A stretch of 64,000 nucleotides of DNA from Brevibacterium sp. CCUG 69071 (GCF_021023135.1 NZ_PGFV01000001.1:806001-870000), one strand, 5' to 3'. Shown: positions 40,174-53,845, counted from the first letter of the stretch. The notes: generated from the sequence alone by a model not told the origin. Translations and numbers: made by a program.

Positions 40174-41012
40174 TCAGTCGGTGCTGCGAAGTGAACGGTT
40201 GAGCGCCTCCGCGGCGCCGCGCAGTCCCTGCGGTCCGGCCCCGAGCACGGCCCGTGAGGCCGTGGCGAGGATCTGGTTCCCGGCGATCGCCTGCGTACCG
40301 AAGACCTCGCGCAGCTCACGGATTCCGGCACCCTGGGCGCCGACTCCGGGAGCCAGGATCGGTCCCCTGCAGGAACTGGGATCGATGCCCAGTTCCCGTG
40401 CGGCCTGACCGATCGTGGCCCCGACGACGAGTCCGAACCGGCCCAGAGCCTCCCCCGGGCCTGCGGCATTGCGGGCCGCGACCTGGTCGACGATCGCGGC
40501 GGCCACCGCCTTGTCCCCCAGGCGGGCGTGCTGGACCTCGGCACCTTCGGGATTCGAGGTCAGGGCGAGGACGAACACGCCCCGGTCGTGGCGTTCGGCG
40601 AGGTCGAAGGCCGGAGCCAGGGCCTCGAATCCGAGGAACGGGGAGACAGTGATCGAATCCGCAGCCAGCGCCGAGGCCGGATCGAGGTAGGCCTGGGCGT
40701 AGGCGCCCATGGTCGACCCGATGTCCCCGCGTTTGATGTCGAGGACACTGATGATCCCCGCTTCACGGCAGGTGGCGAGGGTATCCTCGAGCGCGGCGAC
40801 CCCGGCGGAGCCGAAGCGTTCGAAGAACGCCGACTGCGGTTTGACCGCGGCCACGCTGCCCGTGAGCTCCGTGACCACGCGCAGGCCGAACTCCCGCACA
40901 CCGTCAGCACTCGAGGGCAGGCCCCAGGCGTCGAGGAGATGGTCATGCGGGTCGATGCCCACACACAGCGGTCCGTGTTCGGCCATCGCCGCCTGCAGCC
41001 GGTCGCCGAACA

Positions 41013-41013
<1 letters not shown>
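40174..41013 (-). CDS. pyrF: orotidine 5'-phosphate decarboxylase
   Basis: The 279-residue type 2 enzyme makes UMP from OMP, the last de novo pyrimidine step. It shows GPLCVGIDPHDHLL, VAAVKPQSAFFERFG, the catalytic VLDIKRGDIGSTM (DxKxxD) and GPILAPGVGAQG. It is longer than type 1 PyrF, as in mycobacteria. Its ATG overlaps the carB TGA by one base. It is the last gene of the pyr operon. Confidence 0.96.
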
Positions 41014-44288
<3,275 letters not shown>

Positions 44289-44299
44289 GGGGTCTCCTT

Positions 44300-45451
44300 T
44301 TAAGCCTGTGCGACCTGGGAAGCGGACATGAGGTCGATGAAGCGGTCGAAGAGGTAGCTCGAGTCGTGCGGCCCGGCTGCGGCTTCGGGGTGGAACTGGA
44401 CGGAGAACGCTGGAATGTCGAGGCAGGCCAGTCCCTCCACGACATCGTCGTTGAGGCACACGTGCGAGACCGTGACGCGACCGAAGTCCGCCGAATGCGG
44501 AGCCTGGGTCTCTCCGTCCAGGGGCGCGTCGACGGCGAAGCCGTGGTTCTGGGAAGTGATCTCCACCTTGTCGGTGGTGCGGTCCATCACGGGCACGTTG
44601 ATCCCGCGGTGTCCGAAGGGCAGCTTATAGGTGCCGAAGCCCAGCGCCCGACCGAGCAGCTGGTTGCCGAAGCAGATGCCGAAGAACGGGATCCGGGCGG
44701 CCAGCACTTCGCGCAGCAGCTCCACCTGGTCATCGGCGGTCTCTGGGTCGCCGGGACCGTTGGAGAAGAAGACTCCGTCCACGCCGAGTGCCTGGATCTC
44801 CTCGAAGGTGACTGTCGCGGGCAGCACGTGGACGTCGATGCCCCGTTCGGCCAGCCGCTGCGGGGTCATCGACTTGATGCCGAGGTCGACGGCGGCGACG
44901 CTGAAGCGCTTCTCGCCCTGGGCGGGCACGAGTGCGGGTTCGGTGACCGAGACCTCCTCGGCCAGCCGGGCACCGGCCATCTCGGGCGCGGAGCGGACCG
45001 TTTCGAGCAGCTCGGCCTCACTCGCCTCGGCGGCGGGTCCGGAGAAGATGCCCATCCGCATCGCGCCCTTGTCGCGCAGGTGCAGGGTCAGGGCGCGGGT
45101 GTCGACTCCGCTGATGCCGACGACTCCGGATTCGTCGAGTCGGGTGGCCAGGTCGCCCTGGGACCGCCAGTTCGAGGACACCCGGGAGGCGTCGCGGACG
45201 ACATAGCCGGCGACCCAGATCTTCCGGGACTCGTCATCGGCGTCGTTGATGCCGGTGTTGCCGATGTGCGGGGCCGTCTGGATGACGATCTGCCGGTGGT
45301 AGGACGGGTCGGTCAGCGTCTCCTGGTAGCCGGACATGGCGGTGACGAAGACCGCTTCGCCCAGGGTCTGCCCGATCGCGCCGTAGGCGGATCCGTGGAA
45401 GGTTCGGCCGTCTTCGAGGACGAGGACGGCGGCTGTGGTGGAAGGTCTCAT
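44300..45451 (-). CDS. carA: carbamoyl phosphate synthase small subunit
   Basis: The 383-residue glutamine amidotransferase subunit has its N-terminal CPSase domain ([16 protein letters not shown] ... [13 protein letters not shown]) and a class I glutaminase. The glutaminase shows [22 protein letters not shown] with the nucleophile Cys, and a C-terminal [11 protein letters not shown] with the His and Glu of the triad. It feeds ammonia to CarB. Its ATG forms an ATGA overlap with the upstream PH-protein gene. Confidence 0.97.
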   Translation of the reverse strand: MRPSTTAAVLVLEDGRTFHGSAYGAIGQTLGEAVFVTAMSGYQETLTDPSYHRQIVIQTAPHIGNTGINDADDESRKIWVAGYVVRDASRVSSNWRSQGDLATRLDESGVVGISGVDTRALTLHLRDKGAMRMGIFSGPAAEASEAELLETVRSAPEMAGARLAEEVSVTEPALVPAQGEKRFSVAAVDLGIKSMTPQRLAERGIDVHVLPATVTFEEIQALGVDGVFFSNGPGDPETADDQVELLREVLAARIPFFGICFGNQLLGRALGFGTYKLPFGHRGINVPVMDRTTDKVEITSQNHGFAVDAPLDGETQAPHSADFGRVTVSHVCLNDDVVEGLACLDIPAFSVQFHPEAAAGPHDSSYLFDRFIDLMSASQVAQA

Positions 45452-45942
45452 TGTGCCTCTTCGATCATTGCGCGGATGCTCTCGACGGTGGGGGTGGTGT
45501 TCGTGGCGTAGCGGGCTCGGAACCCGGTGTCGACGAGTGTGTCGCCGAGGCGCCAGGTGATGCGCACGATTCCGCCGCGTTCGACGAATTTGCCGATCAT
45601 CCCGGCCGTGGTGTCCACGGACACGATGTCGCGGCGGGGAATGAGGAAGTCCTCACGTCCGGCCAGGTCCATGATCACTCCCCCGTCGGTGATGACGAGT
45701 TCGCCTGTGGTGCGGATGCCCAGACCGTGCACGGCCACGCGTTCGAGCGGGTGGCCGGCCTTCGTCGTCGAGACGTAGGAGCCCTCGACGGGCTCGGACA
45801 GCGGGGTGATGCCCATATGCGGCTTGGCCGGCTGCGGGACATCGGACTGGTTGCGTTTGCGTCGGCTCCACCCCCAGGTGATCGCGATGATCACGAGGAG
45901 GAAGACGGCGGCGATGATGATGACGCTCACTGGTCGGTCCAT
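45448..45942 (-). CDS. membrane-anchored PH-like domain protein of the pyr operon
   Basis: The 164-residue protein starts with one hydrophobic anchor (residues 5-24, [20 protein letters not shown]) and a basic stop-transfer (SRRKRNQ). A soluble beta-rich domain (about 50-160) follows, with [35 protein letters not shown] and [11 protein letters not shown]. Equivalent genes lie between pyrC and carA in other actinobacteria; the function is unknown. ATG 45942 has AGGAG 6 nt upstream and overlaps pyrC by 16 nt. Coupling on both sides suggests it is made with the pyr enzymes. Confidence 0.85.
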   Translation of the reverse strand: MDRPVSVIIIAAVFLLVIIAITWGWSRRKRNQSDVPQPAKPHMGITPLSEPVEGSYVSTTKAGHPLERVAVHGLGIRTTGELVITDGGVIMDLAGREDFLIPRRDIVSVDTTAGMIGKFVERGGIVRITWRLGDTLVDTGFRARYATNTTPTVESIRAMIEEAQ

Positions 45943-47237
45943 GATGCTCCTGCCGGGTGGGGGGTGCTGAGAACGCCTTCGGCAAGGACCCGGTGGCCGT
46001 AGAAGAAGGTGTCGGTGATGTCGGTGGCCACGTCCAGGCCGGCGAAGGGGTTGTTGCGTCCCTTCGTGGCATGCTCGGCGGGCACGATCGTGTGCGACCG
46101 GTTCGGATCGATGAGCACGATGTTCGCGCTCGCCCCGATCTCGAGGCTGCCATGGCCCGAGGCCCCGGTGATCCGGGCAGGGGCCGATGACATGATACGG
46201 GCGAGGTCGCCGAAGTCGAAGTCGTGGTCGGACATGGCTTCGACGACGATCGGCAGCGCCGTCTCCATGCCCACCATGCCCATGGCCGCCGCCGTCCATT
46301 CGCTGCACTTGTGTTCGGCGGTGTGCGGGGCGTGATCGGTGCCGACGACGTCAATGGTTCCGTCGGCCAGTGCCTCGCGCAGGGCCGTGACGTCGGCGGC
46401 GGTGCGCAGCGGCGGGTTGACCTTGTAGACGGGGTCGAAGGTGCGCACCAGCTCGTCGGTGAGCATGAGATGGTGCGGGGTGACCTCGGCGGTGACCCGG
46501 ATGCCGCGCGACTTCGCCCAGCGGATGAGATCGACGCTTCCGGCCGTGGAGACGTGGCAGACGTGGAGTCGGGAGCCGACGTGCTCGGCCAGCAGCACGT
46601 CACGGGCGATGATCGATTCCTCGGCCACCGCCGGCCAGCCGGGCAGTCCGAGTTCGGCGGAGACGGTGCCTTCGTTCATCTGCGCCCCTTCGGTCAGGCG
46701 CGGCTCCTGGGCGTGCTGGGCGATGATGCCGTCGAAGGTCTTGACGTATTCGAGCGCCCGGCGCATCAGCAGCGGGTCGGACACGCAGATGCCGTCGTCG
46801 GAGAACATCCGCACGCGTGCGGCCGATCGGGCCATGGCTCCGAGTTCGGCCAGCTGCTCACCGGCCTGGCCGATCGTCACTGCGCCGATGGGCACCACCT
46901 CGGTGTAGCCGGCGGAGCGGCCCAGCCGGTGCACCTGTTCGACGACGCCGGCGGTGTCGGCCACCGGCGCTGTGTTGGCCATCGCATGCACGCAGGTGTA
47001 GCCGCCGGCTGCCGCCGAGCGGGAGCCGGTGAGGATCGTCTCAGCGTCTTCCTTGCCCGGTTCGCGCAGGTGGGTGTGCATGTCGACGAGTCCGGGCAGG
47101 GCGACGAGCCCTGCGGCCTCGATAGTCTCCGCGCCGGCACCGAGGAGGTCGGGATCGACGATGCGACCGTCCTTGATCGCGATGTCGCCGGCGCCGCGTC
47201 CGAGGATGTCCGCACCGCGGATGAGATAGTCAGTCAT
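45927..47237 (-). CDS. pyrC: dihydroorotase
   Basis: The 436-residue zinc amidohydrolase cyclises carbamoyl aspartate to dihydroorotate. It shows the metal motif [19 protein letters not shown], a later [24 protein letters not shown] and GTDHAPHT with the catalytic Asp. This is the larger, Gram-positive-type enzyme. The 3' end overlaps the PH-protein gene by 16 nt and the 5' end overlaps pyrB by 8 nt. Confidence 0.97.
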   Translation of the reverse strand: MTDYLIRGADILGRGAGDIAIKDGRIVDPDLLGAGAETIEAAGLVALPGLVDMHTHLREPGKEDAETILTGSRSAAAGGYTCVHAMANTAPVADTAGVVEQVHRLGRSAGYTEVVPIGAVTIGQAGEQLAELGAMARSAARVRMFSDDGICVSDPLLMRRALEYVKTFDGIIAQHAQEPRLTEGAQMNEGTVSAELGLPGWPAVAEESIIARDVLLAEHVGSRLHVCHVSTAGSVDLIRWAKSRGIRVTAEVTPHHLMLTDELVRTFDPVYKVNPPLRTAADVTALREALADGTIDVVGTDHAPHTAEHKCSEWTAAAMGMVGMETALPIVVEAMSDHDFDFGDLARIMSSAPARITGASGHGSLEIGASANIVLIDPNRSHTIVPAEHATKGRNNPFAGLDVATDITDTFFYGHRVLAEGVLSTPHPAGASWTDQ

Positions 47238-48210
47238 TGGTCTCCTCCTGACCTGTCAGCAGACGGTAGAGCACCGCCATGCGCACGCTCACTCCGTTCT
47301 CGACCTGATCGAGAACGAGGGCGCGGGATGAGTCGGCCGCGGCCGCGGAGATCTCGAATCCGCGGTTCATCGGGCCCGGGTGCATGATGAAGGTCTCGGC
47401 CGGCAGAACCGCCAGTCGCGCCGCGCTCAGTCCCCACAGACGAGCGTATTCGCGCGCATTGGGGAAGAACGACTCATGCATCCGCTCGTGTTGGACACGC
47501 AGCATCATCACGGCCTGGAAGTCCTCGGCGGCCAGGGCCTCGTCGAGATCGTAGTGGATGGTCACCGGCCAGGTCTCCGCACCCCAGGGCAGCAGAGTCG
47601 GTGGGGCGATGAGATGGACATCCGCGCCGAGGCGGGCCAGCAGGTGGACATTGGACCTGGCCACTCGGGAGTGCAGGACGTCGCCGACGATGGCGACCTT
47701 CGCACCGTCGAGTCCGCGTCCCCGCGGTCCTTCTTCGACCGGCCCCGAGGCGGGGAATCCGTTGAGCGCCCGCCGCAGGGTGAAGGCGTCGAGCAGTGCC
47801 TGGGTGGGGTGTTCGTGGGTGCCGTCTCCGGCGTTGACGACGGGCACATCGATCCAGCCGGTGTGGGCCAGCCGGTGTGCGGTGCCGGCCCCGGAATGGC
47901 GGACGACGAGGGCGTCGGCGCCCATCGCGGAGATAGTCTGGATGGTGTCCTGCAGGCTCTCCCCCTTGGACACCGAGGAGCCCTTGGCAGAGAAGTTGAG
48001 GACGTCGGCGGAGAGTCGTTTGGCTGCGGCTTCGAAGGACAGCCGGGTCCGTGTCGAGTCTTCGAAGAAGAGGTTGACGACGGTGCGACCGCGCAGCACC
48101 GGCAGCTTCTTGATCTCCCTCTGGGAGACCAGCGCCATCTCCTCGGCGATGTCGAGAATGGCCACGGCGTCCTCGCGGTCCAGGGATGCGGTGTCGAGCA
48201 GGTGCTTCAT
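47230..48210 (-). CDS. pyrB: aspartate carbamoyltransferase
   Basis: The 326-residue enzyme condenses carbamoyl phosphate with aspartate. It has the carbamoyl phosphate motif [50 protein letters not shown] and MHPGPMNRG. No pyrI regulatory subunit gene is present. The ATG forms an ATGA overlap with pyrR and has GGGAGG 6 nt upstream. It belongs to the pyrR-led operon. Confidence 0.97.
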   Translation of the reverse strand: MKHLLDTASLDREDAVAILDIAEEMALVSQREIKKLPVLRGRTVVNLFFEDSTRTRLSFEAAAKRLSADVLNFSAKGSSVSKGESLQDTIQTISAMGADALVVRHSGAGTAHRLAHTGWIDVPVVNAGDGTHEHPTQALLDAFTLRRALNGFPASGPVEEGPRGRGLDGAKVAIVGDVLHSRVARSNVHLLARLGADVHLIAPPTLLPWGAETWPVTIHYDLDEALAAEDFQAVMMLRVQHERMHESFFPNAREYARLWGLSAARLAVLPAETFIMHPGPMNRGFEISAAAADSSRALVLDQVENGVSVRMAVLYRLLTGQEETND

Positions 48211-48758
48211 TCGCGACCTCCCGAGATGGTGACCGCATCCTCGCCGTCGATCTCGGCCAGAGACACGTTGACGCGTTCGCTGCTCGAGGTCGGCAGGTTC
48301 TTGCCGACATGGTCCGCTCGGATCGGCAGATCCCTGTGCCCTCTGTCGACGAGGACGGCGAGTCTGACCTTGGCGGGGCGTCCGAGGTCGGCAAGGGCAT
48401 CGAGGGCGGCCCTGATGGTGCGACCGGAGAAGAGCACATCGTCGACGAGGACGACGGTCCTGCCGTCGATGCCGGCACTCGGGATCCGCGTCGGCTCCGG
48501 GGCTCTGTAGGAGCCGCCGCGCAGATCATCGCGGTACATCGTGATGTCGAGGCTGCCGACGAGCTCGCTCGCCTGTGTCTCTCCGCCGGAGATCTCGGCG
48601 ATCTGGTCCGCAAGCCTGGTGGCCAGGGGGACGCCGCGGCGCGGGATGCCGAGGAGGACGAGGTTGTCGCTGCCCTTGTCGGATTCGATGATCTCGTGGG
48701 CGATGCGGGTGATGGCCCGGGTGATGTCGGGCGCGTCCAGCACTGTTCGCTGTGTCAT
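48207..48758 (-). CDS. pyrR: PyrR, pyr operon RNA-binding regulator/uracil phosphoribosyltransferase
   Basis: The 183-residue phosphoribosyltransferase has the PRPP loop [14 protein letters not shown] (101-114). [19 protein letters not shown] and a C-terminal region with [16 protein letters not shown] follow. It binds pyr mRNA when UMP is high and may also make UMP from uracil. ATG 48758 has AGAAGGGG 5 nt upstream. A matching RNA-binding loop lies just before that ribosome site, so PyrR probably represses its own translation and that of the coupled pyr genes, as described for mycobacteria. Confidence 0.96.
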   Translation of the reverse strand: MTQRTVLDAPDITRAITRIAHEIIESDKGSDNLVLLGIPRRGVPLATRLADQIAEISGGETQASELVGSLDITMYRDDLRGGSYRAPEPTRIPSAGIDGRTVVLVDDVLFSGRTIRAALDALADLGRPAKVRLAVLVDRGHRDLPIRADHVGKNLPTSSSERVNVSLAEIDGEDAVTISGGRE

Positions 48759-48770
48759 GGTTCCCCTTCT

Positions 48771-48786
48771 CCGCCTCTCCGGACGG
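48771..48786 (-). promoter_or_regulatory. PyrR RNA-binding loop in the pyrR leader
   Basis: The minus strand reads CCGTCCGGAGAGGCGG, a CCG/CGG stem holding UCCGGAGAGGC. This matches the known PyrR loop consensus UCCNGAGAGGY exactly. It ends only a few bases before the pyrR ribosome site (about 48761-48770) and 12 nt before the ATG, so binding would block initiation. No terminator or antiterminator pair is visible, which favours translational control. Confidence 0.8.
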
Positions 48787-48810
48787 TGGTTAAAGGAGTG
48801 GTTCGATTCG

Positions 48811-48816
48811 ATTGTA
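48811..48816 (-). promoter_or_regulatory. pyr operon -10 element
   Basis: TACAAT on the minus strand would start transcription near 48804. This gives a leader of about 46 nt that contains the PyrR loop. The -35 is not clear. Confidence 0.5.
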
Positions 48817-48881
48817 GACGCCGTGGCCACCGTGGCGAGCCGCGGGTCCGGAGTCCGGACGCACGGTTCGTCCACGGCACC

Positions 48882-49289
48882 TCAGATCAGCGTCGGTTTG
48901 ACGTCGAGGATGCGTGAGAGCAGGCCGGAGACGAAGCCGGGCGAATCATCGGTCGAGAACTGTCGGGCCAGGGACACCGCCTCGTCGATGGCGACCTTGT
49001 CCGGGACCTCATCGTTGAACAGGATCTCCCAGGTTCCGATCTCGAGCAGCGCCCGGTCGACAGCCGGCATCCGCTCGAGCGTCCAGCCCTGCGCGTAGGT
49101 GGAGATGATCTCGTCGATCTCCGCCTGACGACCGGTGATGCCTTCGACGATCTCGACGGCATAGGCCTTCATCGGATATTCGGGATCGTTCGAGCGCATG
49201 GTCACGAGCTCGTCGATGGCGAGGCTGCGCTGTCCGGCTTCGAACAGCAGTTCGAGGGCCCTGCGGCGGGCCCGGGTGCGTGCCGACAC
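48882..49289 (-). CDS. nusB: transcription antitermination protein NusB
   Basis: The 135-residue helical protein has RTRARRRALELLFEA, the RNA-binding arginine-rich start, followed by WTLERMPAVDRALLEIGTWEIL, VAIDEAVSLARQFSTDDSPGFVSGLLSRIL. It binds boxA RNA with S10 during rRNA transcription. The GTG at 49289 directly follows the efp TAA with no gap. Its stop is 124 nt before the pyrR start, so the pyr promoter lies in that gap. Confidence 0.96.
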   Translation of the reverse strand: MSARTRARRRALELLFEAGQRSLAIDELVTMRSNDPEYPMKAYAVEIVEGITGRQAEIDEIISTYAQGWTLERMPAVDRALLEIGTWEILFNDEVPDKVAIDEAVSLARQFSTDDSPGFVSGLLSRILDVKPTLI

Positions 49290-49850
49290 TTACTTGACGC
49301 GACCCAGGTAGTCGCCGCTGCGGGTGTCGACCTTGATCTTCGTTCCCTCTTCGAGGAACAGCGGCACCTGGATCTCGTAGCCGGTCTCGAGCGTGGCGGG
49401 CTTCGAGCCTCCGGTCGAGCGGTCGCCCTGCAGGCCCGGTTCGGTGTGGGAGATGGTCAGCTCCACCGAGGCGGGCAACTCGACCGAGAGCGGGGTGCCG
49501 TCGTGGAACGAGATCTGCAGATCCTGGTTCTCGAGCATGTAGTTCGCGGCATCGCCGACGAGATCGGGCGAGATGCTGACCTGGTCGTAGTCCTTGGCGT
49601 CCATGAACACGAAGTCGGTGCCGTCGTGGTAGAGGTACTGCATATCGCGACGGTCGACGTTCGCGGTCTCGACCTTGGTGCCGGCGTTGAACGTCTTGTC
49701 GATGATCTTGCCGGAGATGACGTTCTTGAGCTTGGTGCGGACGAAGGCCGGTCCCTTGCCGGGCTTGACGTGCTGGAACTCGAGCACCTGCCACAGCTGG
49801 TTGTCGATGTTGAGCACGAGGCCGTTCTTCAGGTCATTGGTTGTCGCCAC
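49290..49850 (-). CDS. efp: elongation factor P
   Basis: The 186-residue translation factor rescues ribosomes stalled at polyproline. It has the three OB-like domains and the loop [12 protein letters not shown], with Lys32 at the tip between Gly-Pro residues. That loop type acts without beta-lysylation in actinobacteria, as far as known. It ends in [18 protein letters not shown]. The GTG at 49850 has AAGGACGG upstream. It forms an efp-nusB pair. Confidence 0.97.
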   Translation of the reverse strand: MATTNDLKNGLVLNIDNQLWQVLEFQHVKPGKGPAFVRTKLKNVISGKIIDKTFNAGTKVETANVDRRDMQYLYHDGTDFVFMDAKDYDQVSISPDLVGDAANYMLENQDLQISFHDGTPLSVELPASVELTISHTEPGLQGDRSTGGSKPATLETGYEIQVPLFLEEGTKIKVDTRSGDYLGRVK

Positions 49851-49952
49851 TAATCCGTCCTTCTTCGCTTCAGTCCTGAGCACCCGCGGCGCTGCCGTGG
49901 TGATCGACGTGTGTCGGCGGTGTCGCCGGTCTGGCAGTTTCGCCAATCAGCA

Positions 49953-49958
49953 ATTCTA
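49953..49958 (-). promoter_or_regulatory. putative efp-nusB -10
   Basis: TAGAAT on the minus strand lies 102 nt before the efp GTG, in the 188-nt gap after aroB. The leader has a ribosome site, so this is a conventional rather than a leaderless transcript. The -35 is weak. Confidence 0.4.
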
Positions 49959-50038
49959 GCAAGCTCGAGGATGAGCTTCCATCCGCGCGGATTCGGCGGC
50001 CCCGCACAGGGTCGTTCGAACCTGCCTGCGCCCGGTCG

Positions 50039-51154
50039 TCAGCCGAGACCGCCGCCGAGCGTCATCCGCGGTGAGTCCTCACCGATCTCCTGGTAGGCGG
50101 TGTGCAGGATCGACAGATCGGGGATCTCGACGGTCGCCGGTGCGCCGATGTCGGAGAGCAGGACCATCCGCAGCATCGAACCGCGGGCCTTCTTGTCCCG
50201 CTTCATGGTCTCAAGCAGCTGCGGCCATACATCGGCGCGGTAGCCCAGCGGCAGGCCGAGCTTGCCCAGCAGCTCCCGATGGAGGTCGACGACCTCGGTC
50301 GAGAGGTTCTTGACCATGGCGGCGACCTCGGCGGCGAAGACCATGCCCACGGACACGGCCGCACCGTGTCGCCACTGGTAGCGCTCCTTGTGTTCGATCG
50401 CGTGACCCAGCGTGTGCCCGTAGTTGAGGATCTCCCGCCGGCCGGACTCCTTGAAGTCGCTGGCGACGACCTCGGCCTTGACGGCGATGGCGCGTTCGAT
50501 GAGTTCGCGCAGCACGGGTCCCGAGACATCGGCGATCTCCGCCTTCGTGTGCTTTTCCACGAGTTCGAGGATCACGGGGTCGGCGATGAAGCCGGTCTTG
50601 ACCACCTCGGCGAGGCCGGTGAAGAGTTCGTTCTCCGGCAGCGTCGTCAGGGTGTCGAGGTCGACGAGGACACCGGCCGGGGCGTGGAAGGAGCCGACGA
50701 GGTTCTTGCCCTCGGCGGTGTTGATGCCGGTCTTGCCGCCGATCGAGGCGTCGACCATGCCGAGCACGGTGGTCGGGATGTGGATCACCCGGATGCCGCG
50801 CAGCCAGGTGGCTGCGACGAAGCCGCCGAGGTCGGAGACGGCACCGCCGCCGACGGTGATGATCGCATCGGTGCGGGTGAAGTCGCTCTGACCCAGCACC
50901 TGCCAGCAGAAGGCGGCCACCTGGATGTGTTTGGCCTCCTCGGCGTCGGGGATCTCCGCGACGATGGCGTCGAGCCCGGTCGCACCGAGATCGTCGCGGA
51001 CGGTCTCCCCCGTGGCGCGCAGGGCGCGGGGGTGGATGACGAGGACCTTCTCGACCCGCGGACCCAGCAGCTCGGGCAGCTGCCCGAGGAGACCCTGACC
51101 GACGAGAACCGGGTACTGGCCACCGGATTCGACGTTGATGCGTGTGAAGCTCAT
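50039..51154 (-). CDS. aroB: 3-dehydroquinate synthase
   Basis: The 371-residue NAD and zinc enzyme makes 3-dehydroquinate from DAHP in the shikimate pathway. It shows VGGGAVSDLGGFVAATWLRG, PTTVLGMVDASIGGKTGIN, GLAEVVKTG, NYGHTLGHAIEH with metal-binding histidines, and RHGAAVSVGM. The ATG 51154 N-terminus is typical. There are 105 nt between it and aroK, with no terminator I trust. Confidence 0.97.
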   Translation of the reverse strand: MSFTRINVESGGQYPVLVGQGLLGQLPELLGPRVEKVLVIHPRALRATGETVRDDLGATGLDAIVAEIPDAEEAKHIQVAAFCWQVLGQSDFTRTDAIITVGGGAVSDLGGFVAATWLRGIRVIHIPTTVLGMVDASIGGKTGINTAEGKNLVGSFHAPAGVLVDLDTLTTLPENELFTGLAEVVKTGFIADPVILELVEKHTKAEIADVSGPVLRELIERAIAVKAEVVASDFKESGRREILNYGHTLGHAIEHKERYQWRHGAAVSVGMVFAAEVAAMVKNLSTEVVDLHRELLGKLGLPLGYRADVWPQLLETMKRDKKARGSMLRMVLLSDIGAPATVEIPDLSILHTAYQEIGEDSPRMTLGGGLG

Positions 51155-51259
51155 GCCACCGCTTTCCTCTTCTGCATTCGCGTACCCGCCCAGCCTAGCC
51201 GCCGTCGCTTCCGGGTGCCGACCCCGGGTGTGCGTCCCGTTCGGCAGGTGTCCGGCGGT

Positions 51260-51877
51260 TCATTCCTCATGGCTGGCGTACTTCGCATACTCTTCGGCTC
51301 GCTGCAGTCCGGTGAGCACGTCGACGACGCGGTTGACGACCGTCGAGGGCGGCGAATTCGAGGCCTGGACCCGGAAGGTCGCCACCTGGTCGTAGAGGGG
51401 CTCACGCTCGGTGACCAGGGCCAGCCAGTTCTCCACCGGAGATCCGGCGCCGCGCAGCAGCGGTCGGTGCGGAGCGTTGAGCCTGGTGGCGACCGTCTCG
51501 ACATCGATGTCGATGTGCACGACCTTGATCGCCGGATGCTTGAGCTGGGCCCGGGTTCCGGGATTGAGGATCGCTCCCCCGCCCAGGGAGACGATGCCCG
51601 GACGGTCGAGGAGGCGCCGCAGGGCCCTGCGCACGACTTCGCGTTCGACCCGGCGGAAATGGTCCTCTCCGCGTTCGACGAAGATCTCGGCGATGACCCC
51701 GTACTGCTCGACGATATTGGCGTCGGTGTCGGTCAGGGGCAGGTCGAGGCGGTCGGCGAGAAGTCGGCCGATCGTGGATTTCCCGGCCGCCGGCGGTCCG
51801 GTCAGCACGATCCGCGACTGCGCGGCCGGGACCGGTTCCAGCGGAGGAACCGGTTTCGGGAGCGGGGTGTCGGTCAT
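51260..51877 (-). CDS. aroK: shikimate kinase
   Basis: The 205-residue kinase phosphorylates shikimate. A proline-rich lead of about 20 residues precedes the P-loop [11 protein letters not shown] (25-35). DTDANI binds shikimate, and [23 protein letters not shown] and REPLY (lid) follow. The C-terminus ends with a short tail. The ATG at 51877 forms an ATGA overlap with the aroC stop. aroC, aroK and aroB are one unit. Confidence 0.95.
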   Translation of the reverse strand: MTDTPLPKPVPPLEPVPAAQSRIVLTGPPAAGKSTIGRLLADRLDLPLTDTDANIVEQYGVIAEIFVERGEDHFRRVEREVVRRALRRLLDRPGIVSLGGGAILNPGTRAQLKHPAIKVVHIDIDVETVATRLNAPHRPLLRGAGSPVENWLALVTEREPLYDQVATFRVQASNSPPSTVVNRVVDVLTGLQRAEEYAKYASHEE

Positions 51878-53073
51878 TGTCCGATGTGGAGGTTCTCCGG
51901 AATGGCCGCGACGTAGGCGTCCAGGTTCCGTTTGGTCTCGGCCACCGAGTCGCCGCCGAATTTCTCGACCACGGCCTCGGCGAGGACGAGGGCGACCATC
52001 GCCTCGGCGACGACTCCGGAGGCGGGAACGGCGCACACATCGGAGCGCTGGTGGTTGGCCTTCGCAGCCTCACCGGTGGCGACGTCGACGGTCGCCAGGG
52101 CGCGCGGGACCGTGGCGATGGGCTTCATGCCGGCACGCACCCGCAGCGGTCCACCCGTGGACATGCCTCCCTCGGTGCCGCCGGCCCGGTTGCTCACGCG
52201 ACGGAAGCCGTCCTCGCCCACGGCGAGCTCATCGTGGGCCTGTGACCCGGGACGCTTCGTGGTGAGGAAGCCGTCGCCGACTTCCACGCCCTTGATCGCC
52301 TGGATGCCCATCAGCGCACCGGCCAGTCGCGAGTCGAGGCGACGGTCCCAGTGGACGTGGGAGCCCAGGCCCGGAGGCAGGTCGTAGGCGAGGACCTCGA
52401 CGACTCCGCCGAGGGTGTCGCCGGCCTTCTTCGCCGCATCGATCTCCGCGACCATGGAGGCCGAGAGCTCGGTGTCGAAGCATCGCACCGGGTCGGCGTC
52501 GAGGGTCTCGACATCGGCGGCGGTCGGCAGATCGGGGGCGGCATCGGCCGGATGTTCGGCGGTGCCGATGGCCACGGTGTGGGAGACCAGGGTGATGCCG
52601 AGTTCGCGCAGGAAGTTCGCGGCCACGGTGCCCAGCGCCACCCGCATCGCGGTCTCCCGGGCCGAGGCCCGCTCGAGGACGGGGCGGGCTTCGTCGAAGC
52701 CGTATTTCTGCATGCCGACGATGTCCGCATGTCCGGGACGGGGCCGGGTCAGCGGTGCGTTGCGGGCCTGACCGGCGAGTTCGTCCTCGTCGATCGGGTC
52801 CGGGCTCATCACGGCCTCCCATTTGGGCCATTCGGTGTTGCCGACCTCGACGGCCACGGGAGAGCCGAGGGTGAGTCCGTGTCGGACACCGCCGAGGAGT
52901 CGCACCTCATCAGCCTCGAATTTCATTCGGGCACCGCGGCCGTAGCCCAATCGGCGGCGAGCCAGGCTCGCACGGATATCGTCCCTGGTGATCGGAATAT
53001 GGGCGGGAAGTCCCTCAATGATCCCGGTCAGCGCTTCGCCGTGGGATTCGCCTGCAGTCAGCCATCTCAACAT
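51874..53073 (-). CDS. aroC: chorismate synthase
   Basis: The 399-residue FMN-dependent enzyme makes chorismate from EPSP and supplies TrpE in this window. It starts [24 protein letters not shown] and has [14 protein letters not shown] basic segments ([14 protein letters not shown]), [33 protein letters not shown] and [18 protein letters not shown]. The ATG at 53073 follows TAGAAT by 7 nt; the first three bases of that hexamer are the stop codon of the preceding gene. No ribosome site is present, so a leaderless start is likely. Confidence 0.97.
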   Translation of the reverse strand: MLRWLTAGESHGEALTGIIEGLPAHIPITRDDIRASLARRRLGYGRGARMKFEADEVRLLGGVRHGLTLGSPVAVEVGNTEWPKWEAVMSPDPIDEDELAGQARNAPLTRPRPGHADIVGMQKYGFDEARPVLERASARETAMRVALGTVAANFLRELGITLVSHTVAIGTAEHPADAAPDLPTAADVETLDADPVRCFDTELSASMVAEIDAAKKAGDTLGGVVEVLAYDLPPGLGSHVHWDRRLDSRLAGALMGIQAIKGVEVGDGFLTTKRPGSQAHDELAVGEDGFRRVSNRAGGTEGGMSTGGPLRVRAGMKPIATVPRALATVDVATGEAAKANHQRSDVCAVPASGVVAEAMVALVLAEAVVEKFGGDSVAETKRNLDAYVAAIPENLHIGQ

Positions 53074-53080
53074 TCCACCG

Positions 53081-53086
53081 ATTCTA
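53081..53086 (-). promoter_or_regulatory. -10 element for a leaderless aroC transcript
   Basis: TAGAAT on the minus strand overlaps the TAG stop of the prepilin peptidase gene and lies 7 nt before the aroC ATG. Confidence 0.5.
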
Positions 53087-53845
53087 CAAAAGGAATGGGG
53101 CCAGCACCGACCCCAGCCACATTCCGGAAAGCATCGCCGGGCCGAAGGCGATCGTCGTTCCGGCCAGGCGGCGGCTGCGCAGGGCGGAGATGATCGCCCA
53201 CACACCGGCGATGAGCATCATGGCGATGAGCACGAGAGCAGGCGCCCACGGGTCGAAGAGGCCCGCCAACGCGAAGACGACGAAGGCGAGTTTGACGTCC
53301 CCGAGGCCCAAGGTGCGGGCCCGCAGCAGCCTGCCGAGCAGGTGGAGGGCGAGGAACAGGAGGGCAGCGGCGACGCCGGCGATGAAGCCGGTGTACCAGT
53401 TCAGGGAGTGTCCGATCACCGTCCCGAGGACGAGGGCGGTGAGGATGAGGAGGATGAGCGGGTAGACGATGCGGTCGGGCAATCGGCGGATGCGGATGTC
53501 GACGATGATGAGGAACGGGGTGGACGCGGCGACGGCGCCGAGGACGACGGCGGTGAGGATGAGGTCGGCCGAGTTCGGGGCGGAGACGTCCCCGGTCAGC
53601 TGTGCGGCGGTGTGGAAGGTGTCGACCGGAATCACCGCCGAGGCGGGGAACAGCAGTGCGGCGGCGGCAGCGAGGAGGACGCCGCCGAACATCATCGCCG
53701 GGCCCAGCCTCCGACCGGTCACAAGTGAGATGCGGGAATCGTCGGAGAGCCACCAGCGGGTGCCCCGAGACAGCAGCAGTCCCCCGGCGAGGCCGACGAG
53801 GACCGTCAGCCCGATGAACATGCCGTGGAGCACGTGCGCGGTCAC
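53084..53845 (-). CDS. A24-family prepilin peptidase
   Basis: The 253-residue membrane protein has about seven hydrophobic helices. The two catalytic aspartates of the type IV prepilin peptidase family are Asp116 in [15 protein letters not shown] and Asp183 in GLGDVKLAF. The N-terminal cytoplasmic zinc/methylase domain of PilD is absent, as in other short actinobacterial members. It would cleave leaders of Flp/Tad or type IV-like pilins; no pilin genes are in the window. The GTG start forms a GTGA overlap with aroE. The gene lies between aroE and aroC, as Rv2551c does in mycobacteria. Confidence 0.88.
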   Translation of the reverse strand: MTAHVLHGMFIGLTVLVGLAGGLLLSRGTRWWLSDDSRISLVTGRRLGPAMMFGGVLLAAAAALLFPASAVIPVDTFHTAAQLTGDVSAPNSADLILTAVVLGAVAASTPFLIIVDIRIRRLPDRIVYPLILLILTALVLGTVIGHSLNWYTGFIAGVAAALLFLALHLLGRLLRARTLGLGDVKLAFVVFALAGLFDPWAPALVLIAMMLIAGVWAIISALRSRRLAGTTIAFGPAMLSGMWLGSVLAPFLL

